In this document: positions 1 through 11,450 of the stretch, piece after piece
Layout: each line of letters starts with the position of its first letter
How positions within the stretch are numbered: position 1 is the stretch's first letter
Assembly: GCF_009749465.1 (NCBI RefSeq)
Contig: NZ_WBIS01000005.1
Span: forward strand, 124,001 to 188,000
DNA: 64,000 bases
Direction: 5' to 3'
From: Agromyces terreus
Lineage (GTDB): Bacteria > Actinomycetota > Actinomycetes > Actinomycetales > Microbacteriaceae
Position numbers and translations under genes: made by a program
The notes under the pieces: model-generated
Databases searched by the model: none
Told to the model about the DNA's origin: nothing
What the model saw: the letters and a program-made list of their open reading frames with translations, nothing else

Positions 1-361
1 GGGCGTCGGTGAGCTTGCCCCACTTGTCGACGACCTGGCCGGCGGCGGCGAGCTCCGCGAGTCCGACCGCGCCGGCACGGGCGACGGGCCCGGCGAAGCG
101 GCCCTCGGCGAGCACGCTGCCGTTGCGCTGGTCGCGCAGCGCGATCGCGGCGGTGCCGACGAGGTGGTTCGCGAGGGCGCCGGGCCACGGCGCGAAGGCC
201 GACCGGCCGTCGGCCTCGGGCACGACCGTCGTCCACATGCGATGACCGTCGATCTCGACGTCGACCGTGCGGCCGATCGCCGGCGAATCGAACCGCACCC
301 GCAGGCCGCGCCGCCCCGCAGCGAGCGCCGCAGGTCGCCGACGGGGCCGGAAGAGAGTCAC
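1..361 (-). CDS. Unrecognised protein, N-terminal part only (runs off left edge)
   Basis: An open frame on the minus strand starts at a GTG at 361 and continues without a stop to the window edge, giving about 120 residues. A GAAGGA-type ribosome site lies about 10 bases before the GTG, and a possible -10 box (TAGACT on the minus strand, 408-413) lies about 45 bases upstream. The translation opens with a basic stretch, then has a mixed beta-type sequence with a central RDQRNGSVLAEG segment and ends near VVDKWGKLTD. There is no signal peptide or membrane segment. I do not recognise the family. Its divergent neighbour is a polysaccharide flippase gene, so a role in surface glycan assembly, for example a transferase of the LicD or Stealth kind, is possible but is only a guess from context. 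Codon choice matches the neighbours, so the frame itself looks real. Confidence 0.6.
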   Translation of the reverse strand, partial: MTLFRPRRRPAALAAGRRGLRVRFDSPAIGRTVDVEIDGHRMWTTVVPEADGRSAFAPWPGALANHLVGTAAIALRDQRNGSVLAEGRFAGPVARAGAVGLAELAAAGQVVDKWGKLTDA

Positions 362-544
362 GAAGCGGCGTTCCTTCGGATCGACGGATGGGGGGCGAGG
401 ACCTCCCGAGTCTATGCGAACGCGTGTTTCGGCGCGTCTCGCGCGGATGTCCCGGACCGCCTCCGTTCTGGGGGAGAATGGCGGGACTGCGCACGACTCC
501 CCGGGCGCGACTCCCGAACCCGAGCCCACGGAGGTCGTCGGCGC

Positions 545-1774
545 GTGAAGACGAAGACTGCCCTGCGCTTCGCGGGCGGCTACGGCCTCTCGGTGGCGAT
601 CAGCGGCATCGTGAGCCTCGCGGTGATCCCGGCGATCATCGTCGCCGCGGGCGCGGACGCCTGGGCGACCATCGCCGTGGCGCAGGCGGTCGCCGGCTTC
701 GCGTTCGTCTTCGCGGTCTACGGCTGGGGCGTCGTCGGGCCGACCGAGGTCGCGCGGCGCTCCCGCGACGAGCTCGGCGCCTACTACTTCGAGTCGCTCC
801 TGAGCCGGGTGTGGCTCTGCCTCGTGATCCTGCCGATCTCGATCGTCATCGCCGTGCTCATCGTCGGCGACGACGCCCTGCTCGCGGCGCTCACGGTCGC
901 GAGCGGCGTGCTCGTCGCACTCGGCGCGGGCTGGTTCTACGTCGGCGAGTCGAGTCCCATCCGGTTCCTGCTCATCGACACGATCCCGCGCATCGTCGGC
1001 ACGGTCGCCGGGGCCGTCGTGCTCATCGCCACGGGCGACGCCGTCGCGTTCGCGGCGCTGCAACTCGCCGGAGTGCTCGCCTCGGCCGTGATCGCGAACT
1101 GGAACATCCTCGTCCGATACCCCGGGTGGCGCTTCAGCCTCTCCCCCGTGCGCGCGGTCCGCAATCTCGCCGGCCAGGCGAGTCCGGTCGCGATGTCGGC
1201 CACGGCCTCGGTCTACGTGAACGTGCCGATCGTGCTCATCGACCTGTTCCTGCCGTCGGCGACCGCCGTCTACGCCCTCGCCGAGCGCATCGTACGCCTC
1301 GCCCTCTACTCGACCCGTCCTGTCGTGCAGATCGCCCAGGGGTGGGTCCCGAACCCTGTGCCCGAGGTGCAGGCCGCGCGCGCCCGCAGGGTCACGCTCA
1401 TCGCCCTGGCGCTCGGTGCGCTCGGCGGCATCGTGTACGCCGTGGCCGGTCCGTGGATCGGCGACCTGCTCTCGGGCGGCACGCTCGCCATCCCGTCGGC
1501 GCTGGCCGTTCCGATGGCGATCAACCTGGCAGCCATCCTCGCCTCGCAGCTGACCGGGTTCGCCTGCCTCACGGCGTTCGGCCTCACCAGGACCCTCGCG
1601 ACGAGCACCATCGTGGGCGCGGTGGTCGGCACCGTGCTCATGTATCCGCTGCTGTTGTGGATCGGCGCCCCCGGCGTCGCGTGGGGCCTCGCGGTCGCAG
1701 AGGTCTGCGTGCTCGGCGTCCAGCTGTTCGCGCTCGCTCCCAGACTTCGCAGATCAGAGCCAGTAGGCTCGTAG
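545..1774 (+). CDS. Wzx-like polysaccharide flippase
   Basis: The 409-residue product is almost wholly hydrophobic, with about twelve predicted membrane helices and short basic loops, the layout of the Wzx/RfbX branch of the MOP exporter superfamily, whose members are usually 400-480 residues. Such proteins flip undecaprenyl-linked oligosaccharide repeat units across the cytoplasmic membrane. I chose the GTG at 545 because an ACGGAGG ribosome site sits just upstream and the first helix follows directly after MKTKTALRFAGG. Longer in-frame starts back to 164 would add a non-hydrophobic arginine-rich tail that reads like a shadow of the opposite strand. The next gene encodes a GlfT2-like galactofuranosyltransferase in the same direction, which suggests the substrate is a lipid-linked galactan or a related wall glycan. 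The family assignment rests on topology and general resemblance; no single diagnostic motif is available. Confidence 0.75.
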   Translation: MKTKTALRFAGGYGLSVAISGIVSLAVIPAIIVAAGADAWATIAVAQAVAGFAFVFAVYGWGVVGPTEVARRSRDELGAYYFESLLSRVWLCLVILPISIVIAVLIVGDDALLAALTVASGVLVALGAGWFYVGESSPIRFLLIDTIPRIVGTVAGAVVLIATGDAVAFAALQLAGVLASAVIANWNILVRYPGWRFSLSPVRAVRNLAGQASPVAMSATASVYVNVPIVLIDLFLPSATAVYALAERIVRLALYSTRPVVQIAQGWVPNPVPEVQAARARRVTLIALALGALGGIVYAVAGPWIGDLLSGGTLAIPSALAVPMAINLAAILASQLTGFACLTAFGLTRTLATSTIVGAVVGTVLMYPLLLWIGAPGVAWGLAVAEVCVLGVQLFALAPRLRRSEPVGS

Positions 1775-1828
1775 ACGCGCGTCAGGGGGCCATGGCGCGA
1801 TCCCACCACCACACACGGAGCAGCCAGC

Positions 1829-3751
1829 GTGAGCTTGACCTGGAACGAGATCCAACGCGTCGTCTTCCCCGAGGACGCCGATCCCGACGTCATCTCGCTG
1901 TACGTCGACGCCGACGTCTGGGCGAAGGTCGGCGAGCGCGAGGTCCGCGTCAGCGACCGCGCGCACCTCGACGACGTGCTCGGGCGCGACCGCTTCCGCG
2001 TCGCCGCGGGCGACCGAGTCTCGTTCGCGAGCTACTTCAACGCGTTCCCCGCGTCGTACTGGCAGCAGTGGACCAACGTCCAGCGCGTGCGCCTCACCCT
2101 CGAGACGAGCGGCGAGGGCACGCTGCTCGTGTACCGATCGACGGCGCAGGGCGTGCCGCAGCGGGTCGCGTCGGCGCCGTTCTCGAGCACCGTGCGGCAC
2201 GAGATCGAACTGCCGATCGTCACGTTCGGCGACGGCGGCTGGTACTGGTTCGACATCGTCGCGGGCGATCAGGAGGTCGTCGTGGCCGACGGCCGCTGGG
2301 AGACGGATGCCCCCGAGCTGCGCGCCGGCGGGGCATCCATCGGCACCACGACCTTCAACAAGCCCGACTACTGCGTCCGCACCCTCGAGGCGCTCGCCGC
2401 CGACGACACGGTGCGCGAGGTCATCGACCGCATCTACATCGTCGACCAGGGCAACCAGCGCGTGGTCGAGGAGGCCGGGTTCGACGCCGTGGCCGAGCGC
2501 CTCGGCGAAACCCTCACCATGATCGAGCAGCCCAACCTCGGCGGATCGGGCGGGTTCGCCCGCTCGATGTCCGAGACGCTCTCGGCCGGCGAGAGCGACT
2601 TCATCATCCTGCTCGACGACGACGTCACCGTCGAGCCCGAGAGCATCGCCCGCGCCGTGCGGTTCGCCCGCCGCACCACCCGCCCCGTCGTCGTCGGCGG
2701 GCACATGTTCGACCTCCTCAACCGCCCGGTGCTGCACGCGTTCGCCGAGACGGTCGACCTCAAGCCGTTCGTCTGGCACGCGCAGCCGCACGACGAGGTC
2801 CCGCACGACTTCCGGTTCTCGAACCTGCGTCAGACCCGGTGGATGCACGCCCGCATGGACGCCGACTACAACGGCTGGTGGTTCTGCCTCATCCCGACCG
2901 AGGTCGTGCGCGAGGTCGGCCTGTCGCTGCCCGCGTTCATCAAGTGGGATGACGCGGAGTACTGCCTCCGGGCCCGCGACGCCGGCTACCCCACGGTGAC
3001 GCTTCCCGGCATGGCGCTGTGGCACGTCTCCTGGCTCGACAAGGACGACTCGATCGACTGGCAGGCGTACTTCCACGCCCGCAACCGCTACGTCGCCGCG
3101 CTCCTGCACTCGCCGTACTCCGACGGCGGCCTGCTCACGCGCGACAGCGAACGCTGGGACCTGAAGCACCTGCTCTCGATGCAGTACTACCCGGTCACCC
3201 TGCGGCACCGCGCGCTGCGCGACATCCTGTCGGGTCCCGCGCACATGCAGCAGGGCATGGCGACGATCCTCGGCGAGCTGCGCGCCGCCGCGGCCGACTT
3301 CCCCGAGAAGACGGTGCTGCGCGACGAGGCCGAGATCCCGATGACCGTCGAGGGCAAGCGCGTCTACCCGATCCCGAGCGGAACGGCGGGGCCGAAGGGC
3401 CCGCGCGGCGTTCCGCTCGTGCTGTTCACGGTGCAGATGACGCTCCGGCAGTGGTTCACGCGCCCTGCATCGAAGAACATCGCCGAACCGCAGGTCGAGC
3501 TCGCCAAGCGCGACGGCACCTGGTTCCGCCTCCCGCACTTCGACAGCGCGCTCGTCTCGACCGCCGACGGCTCCGGAAAGGTGCGCTACACGCGCGACCC
3601 GAAGACGTTCCGGCGACTGCTGCGCGAGAGCCGGCGCCTCCACCGCGAGATCAAGCGGCGCTGGCCCGAGCTCGCACGCGAGTACCGCGCCGCGCTCCCC
3701 GAGATCACCTCCCCCGAAGCCTGGGAGCCGCACTTCACGAAGAAGAAGTAG
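1829..3751 (+). CDS. glfT2: GlfT2-like galactofuranosyltransferase
   Basis: The 640-residue product has the length and three-part build of mycobacterial GlfT2 (about 637 residues), the processive enzyme that polymerises the galactan from UDP-galactofuranose. Residues 1 to about 165 form the N-terminal beta domain. The GT-A core follows, with an NLGGSGGFARSM loop near 235, the metal-binding DDD at 263-265, a KWDD segment at 372-375 in the place of the catalytic acidic pair, and WHVSW with H399 as the probable metal ligand. The rest is a helical C-terminal domain for membrane association. The GTG at 1829 is preceded by a GGAG site. The gene lies downstream of the flippase and meets the wall-binding protein gene tail to tail, with nine bases between the stops. 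The partner genes glf (7855-9006) and glfT1 (33150-34097) are in the same locus. Members outside mycolic-acid bacteria may build other galactofuranose polymers, so the exact linkage is not known. Confidence 0.88.
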   Translation: MSLTWNEIQRVVFPEDADPDVISLYVDADVWAKVGEREVRVSDRAHLDDVLGRDRFRVAAGDRVSFASYFNAFPASYWQQWTNVQRVRLTLETSGEGTLLVYRSTAQGVPQRVASAPFSSTVRHEIELPIVTFGDGGWYWFDIVAGDQEVVVADGRWETDAPELRAGGASIGTTTFNKPDYCVRTLEALAADDTVREVIDRIYIVDQGNQRVVEEAGFDAVAERLGETLTMIEQPNLGGSGGFARSMSETLSAGESDFIILLDDDVTVEPESIARAVRFARRTTRPVVVGGHMFDLLNRPVLHAFAETVDLKPFVWHAQPHDEVPHDFRFSNLRQTRWMHARMDADYNGWWFCLIPTEVVREVGLSLPAFIKWDDAEYCLRARDAGYPTVTLPGMALWHVSWLDKDDSIDWQAYFHARNRYVAALLHSPYSDGGLLTRDSERWDLKHLLSMQYYPVTLRHRALRDILSGPAHMQQGMATILGELRAAAADFPEKTVLRDEAEIPMTVEGKRVYPIPSGTAGPKGPRGVPLVLFTVQMTLRQWFTRPASKNIAEPQVELAKRDGTWFRLPHFDSALVSTADGSGKVRYTRDPKTFRRLLRESRRLHREIKRRWPELAREYRAALPEITSPEAWEPHFTKKK

Positions 3752-3760
3752 CCCGGCCCG

Positions 3761-5956
3761 TCAGCAGAGCGCCAAGCGCGTGACGCGGTCGGTCAGTGCG
3801 CCAGGGCCGCCGAGCAGCACCAGCGACGTCACCTTCTGCTTCAGCAGCGCCGCGCGCACCGGACTCGGCATGCAGTTCGTCTGCGCGAGGTAGAGCGGAT
3901 CGTCGGCCCGACCGGCGGCGACGGCTCCGGCGAGGGCGTCCGGATACGCCATGCCGGTCGCGAGGTACGCGTTCGGGCTCGCCGCGATCACGGAGTTCAG
4001 GGAGACGCTCGTCGAGAAGCGATCGGGTCCGGAGTATCTCGAGACCGTGTGCGACTTCGCGAGCGCGCTCTGGATGCCGGAGGACACCGCACCCGTGCCG
4101 CCGGCGATGCGCACCTGATCGACGCCTCGGGAGGTCAGCAGGGTTCGGGTCGCCGCGGGCACCGAACCCGATCTGCCGTCGACGAGGACGACCGGGATGT
4201 GGAGGGATGCCGCGACCGCGGCCGCGGTCAGGGCGTCCGGGAAATCCCGCCCGGTCGCGACGTAGACCGTCCTGAAGTCGCCGAAGGCGTCGGCGACGAT
4301 CCGGCGCGAGGTGTCGTAGCGGTCGACCCCGCCGATGCGCTGCACCGGCGCGACCGCCTTGAGCGACGACGCGACGGCGTTCGACACGGCGCCGGTTCCG
4401 CCGACGACGATGATCTGCTTGGGCGCCAGCCGTTTCAGCTCCGCCAGGGTGGAGGACGGCAGCGCCGACTTCTGGGTGAGCAGCAGCGGCCCGCCCCGCC
4501 GCGCCGCGGCGGGTGCCGCGGCGAGCGCGTCGGCGAACGCGGCCCCCGATGCGATGTAGGCGACCGACACCCCGCGCGACGGGAATGCCGCCTTCGAGAT
4601 CGCCGCGGCGGTCGCGTAGCGGTCCGCGCCCTGCCGACGCGTCATCGGGATCGCCGAGGCGACGCGGGGGTCGCCGAACCAGTCGGTGTACATCCGCCAG
4701 AAGTTGCGGTTGCCGTATGCGGAACAGGAGTCCCCGGTGCCGTACAGGTTTGCGAGCGCGGCCTTGTTGGGCTGGTACGGCGTGTAGTAGTAGAGCGCCG
4801 CCGTCGCCCGGTTGGCGATGGTGACGGCTCCGGTGCCGCACGAGGACGACGGGTGGTACGCGATGCGATTCGACGCGCCCACCTTGATCCAGGTGAACGA
4901 TCCGGCGGGGTTGCCGTACCAGGTCAGCTGGCGAGCGGCCGCGAACACCTGGTTGAAGAAGCCGTAGTACGTCGAATCGCAGGCGGCCGTGTCGGGGCAT
5001 CCGTAGCCCATGGCCTTCTGCATGACGCCGGCCGTCGGAGCGCGGCTCGTGAGCAGGGACTGCTCCTTCTGCAGCGTGACGAGGATGACTTTCGCGCTGA
5101 GCTTGCACGCCCGCTGCACCTTGTAGATGATGCGCGCCGCCGATTCGCCGTTCGCGCCCGCATACGTGGTGCAGGTGCCGAAGCTCCAGGTGCGCGTCGG
5201 GGTGTTCTGGCGATAGTTCGCGAGGCAGTACGAGTTCTGGCAACTGCCGACCGTCTTCGTCAGGAAGGCCTGGATCTCGGCCTCGGTCATCGCCGAGCCG
5301 TTGGCGAAGTTCGCATCGGAGATGAGGTTGCCGGCCGTGAAGCTCGATCCGACGGCGGCAGCGGATGCCACGGTGCCCGCGTCGGCCGCGGCGCCGAGCG
5401 TCTGGGCCTCGGGCTCGCTCGAGGAGCTGAGCAGCGTGCTGATCACCCGCGCGTCGGCTGCCTGCTCCGCTGCTGCGGTCTCGGCGACCTCGGCAGCTCC
5501 GGCATCCGCGTCTTCACCCGCCGTGTCCTCGGCCGCGTCGGGGTCGTCGGCCTTCTCGGCCTGCAGCTTCAGGTGCGCCGCATAGAGGTCCGCCTCGCTG
5601 ACGGTGTCGTCACCCTCGGCGTACAGGGCGTCGGACAGCTCCTCGACGGGGGCGACCGTCGGCACCTCCGCCGGCTGCTCGGCCGCTGCGTCCTCGCCGG
5701 GCTCGCCCTCGGGCTGCCCAACGGGCGCGACCTGATCTTCGGCGGGGTCGCCCGTCGACGGCGCATCGGGCAGGCCGCTCGGTGCCTCGGTCGGCGCGGC
5801 CGGCGCGGTCGGCGCGGCCGTCGGGGTCGGCGCGGCCGTCTGGGAGGTCACCGGTTCGTCGGGCGTCCCGTCGGCCTCGGTCGCGTACCCCGGCGCGACG
5901 AGCAGGGACGACAGCAGCGCCCCCACGACGACCCCGATGAACATGGTCTTCTGCAT
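3761..5956 (-). CDS. Secreted protein with lysozyme-like domain and three CWB2 repeats
   Basis: The 731-residue product begins with a signal peptide (MQKTMFIGVVVGALLSSLLV, cleavage near A25). A low-complexity Ala/Pro/Glu/Asp-rich stretch runs to about residue 200. Next comes a cysteine-containing globular domain (about 205-430) of the sort often annotated hemagglutinin-like in actinobacteria; its LVTLQKEQSLLT helix resembles the catalytic-Glu helix of lytic transglycosylases, which suggests but does not prove peptidoglycan hydrolysis. Three consecutive cell-wall-binding type 2 repeats (PF04122) fill the C-terminus, each with a DRYxT segment, an ATGxxFPDAL-type segment and a GGTGAVS-type segment. 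The ATG at 5956 has a GGGGGAG site eight bases away. It is a tandem paralogue of the gene at 5996-7765, separated by only 39 bases. The long acidic Ala/Pro linker is absent from that paralogue. It is probably exported by Sec and held non-covalently on anionic wall polymer. Confidence 0.8.
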   Translation of the reverse strand: MQKTMFIGVVVGALLSSLLVAPGYATEADGTPDEPVTSQTAAPTPTAAPTAPAAPTEAPSGLPDAPSTGDPAEDQVAPVGQPEGEPGEDAAAEQPAEVPTVAPVEELSDALYAEGDDTVSEADLYAAHLKLQAEKADDPDAAEDTAGEDADAGAAEVAETAAAEQAADARVISTLLSSSSEPEAQTLGAAADAGTVASAAAVGSSFTAGNLISDANFANGSAMTEAEIQAFLTKTVGSCQNSYCLANYRQNTPTRTWSFGTCTTYAGANGESAARIIYKVQRACKLSAKVILVTLQKEQSLLTSRAPTAGVMQKAMGYGCPDTAACDSTYYGFFNQVFAAARQLTWYGNPAGSFTWIKVGASNRIAYHPSSSCGTGAVTIANRATAALYYYTPYQPNKAALANLYGTGDSCSAYGNRNFWRMYTDWFGDPRVASAIPMTRRQGADRYATAAAISKAAFPSRGVSVAYIASGAAFADALAAAPAAARRGGPLLLTQKSALPSSTLAELKRLAPKQIIVVGGTGAVSNAVASSLKAVAPVQRIGGVDRYDTSRRIVADAFGDFRTVYVATGRDFPDALTAAAVAASLHIPVVLVDGRSGSVPAATRTLLTSRGVDQVRIAGGTGAVSSGIQSALAKSHTVSRYSGPDRFSTSVSLNSVIAASPNAYLATGMAYPDALAGAVAAGRADDPLYLAQTNCMPSPVRAALLKQKVTSLVLLGGPGALTDRVTRLALC

Positions 5957-5971
5957 GATCTGAACTCCCCC

Positions 5972-5997
5972 GAGTCATCCCCCCGCATGCGGGACTC
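5972..5997 (-). other. Stem-loop between the two CWB2 genes
   Basis: A perfect 12-base palindrome CCCGCATGCGGG at 5982-5993 is nested in a GAGTC...GACTC pair (5972-5976 with 5993-5997). It overlaps the stop codon of the upstream wall-binding gene (5996-5998) and ends 16 bases before the start of the downstream paralogue. There is no T run, so it is not a standard terminator. It could slow ribosomes or polymerase between the two genes or stabilise an mRNA end. Confidence 0.4.
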
Positions 5998-7765
5998 AAC
6001 ACGACTGTAGCTTGGCCACCCGATCGCTCAGCGCCCCCGTGCCGCCGACGAGCCGCACGGACGTCGCCCCCTTCGAGAAGACCGCGACACGAGTCGCGAC
6101 GGGTGTGCAGTTCGGCATCGAGAGCAACAACGGAAGCTCAGCGGTGCCCGCCGCCGCCGCCCCGGTGAGTGCATCGGGGAATGCGGCTCCGGTCGCGATG
6201 AACACGCCCGTCGCGGTTCGGAACACCGAGTTGACGGCCGCACTCGTCGTGTACCGGTCGGCGCCGGCGTACCGCGTGACCGAGAAGGAGGCCGCGAGGC
6301 TGGACTGCACGCCGGCCGAGACGACCCCCGTGCCGCCGGCGATGCGCACCGCGTCGACGCCCAGCTTGCGGAGCATCGCGATGGTTGCCGAATCGGCTCG
6401 TGCAGCTCGTCCGTCGACGAGCACCACCGGCACGTCGAGCGACCCCGCCGCCGCGCCCGCGCTCAACCCGTCTGGGAAGTCGCGCCCGGTCGCGACGTAG
6501 GCGAGGTCGGCAGAGCCGAAGGCGTCGGACGCGAGGCGGCGCGACGTATCGTACCGATCGGAACCGCCGATGCGCGTCGTCGACGCGATCTTGCCGAGAG
6601 CCGTCGCCACTCCCGCCGAGACGGCCCCGGTGCCGCCGACGACGACGATGCGCTTCGGCTTGAGTCGCTTGAGCTCGCCCGCCGTGGCCGCCGACAGCGA
6701 GGTCGGGTCCGTCAGCAGCAGCGGACCGCCGCGGTGCGCCGCCGCGGGCGCGGCCGCGAGCGCGTCGGCGAACTGGTTGCCGGCCGCGACGTAGGCCACG
6801 GGCACGCCCGCGGCCGGGAAGCCGGCCCTCGAGATCGCGACCGCCGTCGCGTATCGGTCTGCGCCCTGGAGCCGGGTCGCCGTGATGGCCGCACCAGATC
6901 GCGGGTCGCCGAACCAGTCGGTGTAGAGACGCCAGAAGTTGCGATTTCCGTACTCGGAGCACGCACCGCCAGTGCCGTAGACGTTCTTCAGCGCGGCGGC
7001 ATCCGGTTGGAACGGCGTGTAGTAGTAGAGCGCCGCCGTCGCACGGTTCACGATGACGACGTTGCCCGAGCCGCAAGATGACTTCGGGCTGTAGGCGATC
7101 GGGTTTGCGGCGCCGACCCTGAGGTACGTGTACGAGCTTCCGGCCGTCCCGTAGTACGTCAGCTGCCTGGCAGCGAAGGCGACCTGCTTGAAGAAGCTCG
7201 CGTACTCGGGGTCGCAGGCGCCGGCGTCGGGACATCCGTAGCCCATGGCCTTCGCGAGCGTCGCGACCGGAGGCGTGCGGTTCGTGAGCAGCGACTGCTC
7301 CTTCTGCAGCATCACGAGGATGACCCGCGCACTCAACCCGCACGCCTGCTGCACTCGGAAGATGATGCGCGACGCCTTCTCGGAGGCGGCACCTGCGTAC
7401 TCGGCGCAACTCCCGTAGCTCCAGTCGATGTCCGGCGTCGTCTCGCGGTAGTTCACGAGACAGGACGAGCTCGTACACCCCGCGCCCATCTTCACGAGGA
7501 AGGCCTGGATCGCGGCCTCGCTCATGGCGCCGTCGTCGTAGAAGTTCGCATCGGCGATGAGGTTGCCCGACGTGAAACCGTTGGCCGTGCCCGATGCGGC
7601 GTCCTCGGCGCGCAGGATGCCGCGGACCTCGCCGACCACTGATCCGGCCCCGGCAACGACGGCGTCTCCTGCAGCCGACTGCTCGAGCGCCATCGCCGGG
7701 GTGACGGCCGCGGATGCCGCGAGCACACCGATCAGGATCGCGTAAACGAACTTCTTCATCGACAC
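5996..7765 (-). CDS. Secreted protein with lysozyme-like domain and three CWB2 repeats, paralogue 2
   Basis: The 589-residue product has a signal peptide (MKKFVYAILIGVLAASAAV, cleavage near A26), a short linker, the same globular domain as its neighbour (about residues 65-295, including LVMLQKEQSLLTNRTPP and a WRLYTDWFGDPR end) and three CWB2 repeats (about 300-589). It lacks the long acidic Ala/Pro linker of the paralogue at 3761-5956. The frame opens with GTG TCG ATG AAG AAG; the ATG at 7759 is about as likely as the GTG at 7765 because the ribosome site (GGGCGG) is weak for both. A possible -10 box TAGGCT lies at 7838-7843. The pair looks like a tandem duplication. Both are expected outside the cytoplasm on the wall, where the conserved Glu helix could make them peptidoglycan-acting; this is inference from motif resemblance. 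Confidence 0.78.
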   Translation of the reverse strand: MSMKKFVYAILIGVLAASAAVTPAMALEQSAAGDAVVAGAGSVVGEVRGILRAEDAASGTANGFTSGNLIADANFYDDGAMSEAAIQAFLVKMGAGCTSSSCLVNYRETTPDIDWSYGSCAEYAGAASEKASRIIFRVQQACGLSARVILVMLQKEQSLLTNRTPPVATLAKAMGYGCPDAGACDPEYASFFKQVAFAARQLTYYGTAGSSYTYLRVGAANPIAYSPKSSCGSGNVVIVNRATAALYYYTPFQPDAAALKNVYGTGGACSEYGNRNFWRLYTDWFGDPRSGAAITATRLQGADRYATAVAISRAGFPAAGVPVAYVAAGNQFADALAAAPAAAHRGGPLLLTDPTSLSAATAGELKRLKPKRIVVVGGTGAVSAGVATALGKIASTTRIGGSDRYDTSRRLASDAFGSADLAYVATGRDFPDGLSAGAAAGSLDVPVVLVDGRAARADSATIAMLRKLGVDAVRIAGGTGVVSAGVQSSLAASFSVTRYAGADRYTTSAAVNSVFRTATGVFIATGAAFPDALTGAAAAGTAELPLLLSMPNCTPVATRVAVFSKGATSVRLVGGTGALSDRVAKLQSC

Positions 7766-7837
7766 CGCCCAACCGTCACGCGAACCCGCGTGGCGCGGTG
7801 GGCGCCGATGGAGCGGACGCAGGGATCCGTGCGACCG

Positions 7838-7843
7838 AGCCTA
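7838..7843 (-). promoter_or_regulatory. Possible -10 box for the CWB2 gene pair
   Basis: TAGGCT read on the minus strand, about 73 bases before the GTG at 7765. The 7766-7854 gap is the only non-coding space upstream of the two wall-protein genes, so a promoter is expected here. I see no convincing -35 box. Confidence 0.35.
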
Positions 7844-7854
7844 GCCGTGAAGGC

Positions 7855-10304
<2,450 letters not shown>

Positions 10305-10311
10305 GGATTCG

Positions 10312-10317
10312 AGTCTA
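10312..10317 (-). promoter_or_regulatory. -10 box, leaderless promoter of the 6-dehydrogenase/glf operon
   Basis: TAGACT on the minus strand ends eight bases from the ATG at 10304, leaving room for transcription to start at the initiation codon. No ribosome site is present between them. Confidence 0.55.
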
Positions 10318-10367
10318 ACCTGCGGGCGAGGGCCGACCGGCCGCCGATCGGCGCGGGAGGGCGGCGC

Positions 10368-11450
10368 TCAGCTGCGCCCGGCCAACCACGTCGCGGCGGC
10401 GAATCTGAGCGGCGCCTCGCGGGCCGCGAACCGGGCCGCCCGCGCCGGGATCAGCGCCGCCGGCGTCGTGAACCGCCGTCTCGCCGCCGAGCGGGCATCG
10501 ACCTCGGCGTGGGCGAGGTCGGGGTCGTCGATCGCCGCGATGAGGGCGTGGTCCGCGCGCGAGAGCACGTCGAGCGCGGCCGGGGCGTAGGCCTGGAGCG
10601 TCCGGCTGAGCTCGGCGAGCGCGAGGCGGTCGTCGACGGTCCATGCCTCCGCCCGATAGTGCACCGCGCCGAACATCTGGATGCGCCAGAGCTTGGCGGC
10701 GAGCGCGACCCGCTCGGAGCGGCCGAGCGCGAGCACCCAGGGATCGCCCACGAGGCCGGTCACGGCCGCGAGGTCGTCGGCGAGCGGCCGTCTCGTGAAC
10801 GTGACCCGTTCCGCGTCGTCGTGGATGAGGTACTCCGCACCCCGCCGGACGCGCGCGATGCGGGCGCCCGAGAACCAGAGTCTCGTCGAGTAGAGCAGGT
10901 CCTCACCGGTCGCGAGCCCCTCGGTGAAGCGAAGGTCGCCGAACCGCTCGCGGGCGATGAGGCCGAGCGGGGCCGAACGGTAGGCGAGGCGGTCGCGCAC
11001 GCCGTCGAGTGCCACGGACCGGTTCGGCCGGGTCGGAGGCGTGGGCACGAGCCGCCCGCCGGCGTAGCGCAACGCCGGGATCACGAGGTCGGCTCCGTGC
11101 CGCTCGGCCGCCGCGGCCCAGGCGTCGACGGCGCCCGGGGCGAGCTCGTCGTCGGACCCCATGATCGAGACGTGGCGCGCGGTCGCGAGCTCGAGCCCGC
11201 GATTGAAGGGCCCCGCCGGGCTGCGGACGCCGTCGTCGAGGCTCTCGAGCCGAACCCGCGGATCGTCGGCCAGGACGCCGAGCCTCGCGGCGATGCCGGA
11301 CACGGGCGTGTTGTGGCAGACCACGATGACCCGGGCGGTCGCCGCCGACCCGAGCGCGGAGCCGACCGCGCGTGCGACGTCGCGTCGGGGGTCGTGGGCG
11401 GCGACGACGAGATCGACCTCAGCCGCGGGCACGGGAGCTCCGTCCGGCAT
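10368..11450 (-). CDS. Family 2 glycosyltransferase
   Basis: The 360-residue product has a GT-A fold start: VDLVVAAHDPRRDVARAVGS, then an IVVCHN segment, FNRGLELATARHVSIMGSDDEL with the GSDD metal-binding motif near residue 105, and TGLATGEDLLYSTRLWFSG further on, where an acidic residue of GED may be the base. The C-terminal third is helical and has no membrane span. The ATG at 11450 overlaps the end of the upstream GT4 gene by 32 bases, so the two are probably co-translated. Its closest relative in the window is the gene at 16043-17122, with the same SPxGPF, MGSDD, VRDRLAYRSAPL and TGEDL/SGEDL motifs in the same order. Donor and acceptor cannot be read from the sequence. Confidence 0.82.
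   Translation of the reverse strand: MPDGAPVPAAEVDLVVAAHDPRRDVARAVGSALGSAATARVIVVCHNTPVSGIAARLGVLADDPRVRLESLDDGVRSPAGPFNRGLELATARHVSIMGSDDELAPGAVDAWAAAAERHGADLVIPALRYAGGRLVPTPPTRPNRSVALDGVRDRLAYRSAPLGLIARERFGDLRFTEGLATGEDLLYSTRLWFSGARIARVRRGAEYLIHDDAERVTFTRRPLADDLAAVTGLVGDPWVLALGRSERVALAAKLWRIQMFGAVHYRAEAWTVDDRLALAELSRTLQAYAPAALDVLSRADHALIAAIDDPDLAHAEVDARSAARRRFTTPAALIPARAARFAAREAPLRFAAATWLAGRS

Noticed and set aside
388-2952. An 854-residue plus-strand open frame rich in Arg and Pro
   Set aside because: It lies antisense-in-frame-shift over the flippase and GlfT2 genes, has the RRRRP composition typical of high-GC shadow frames and has no domain marks.
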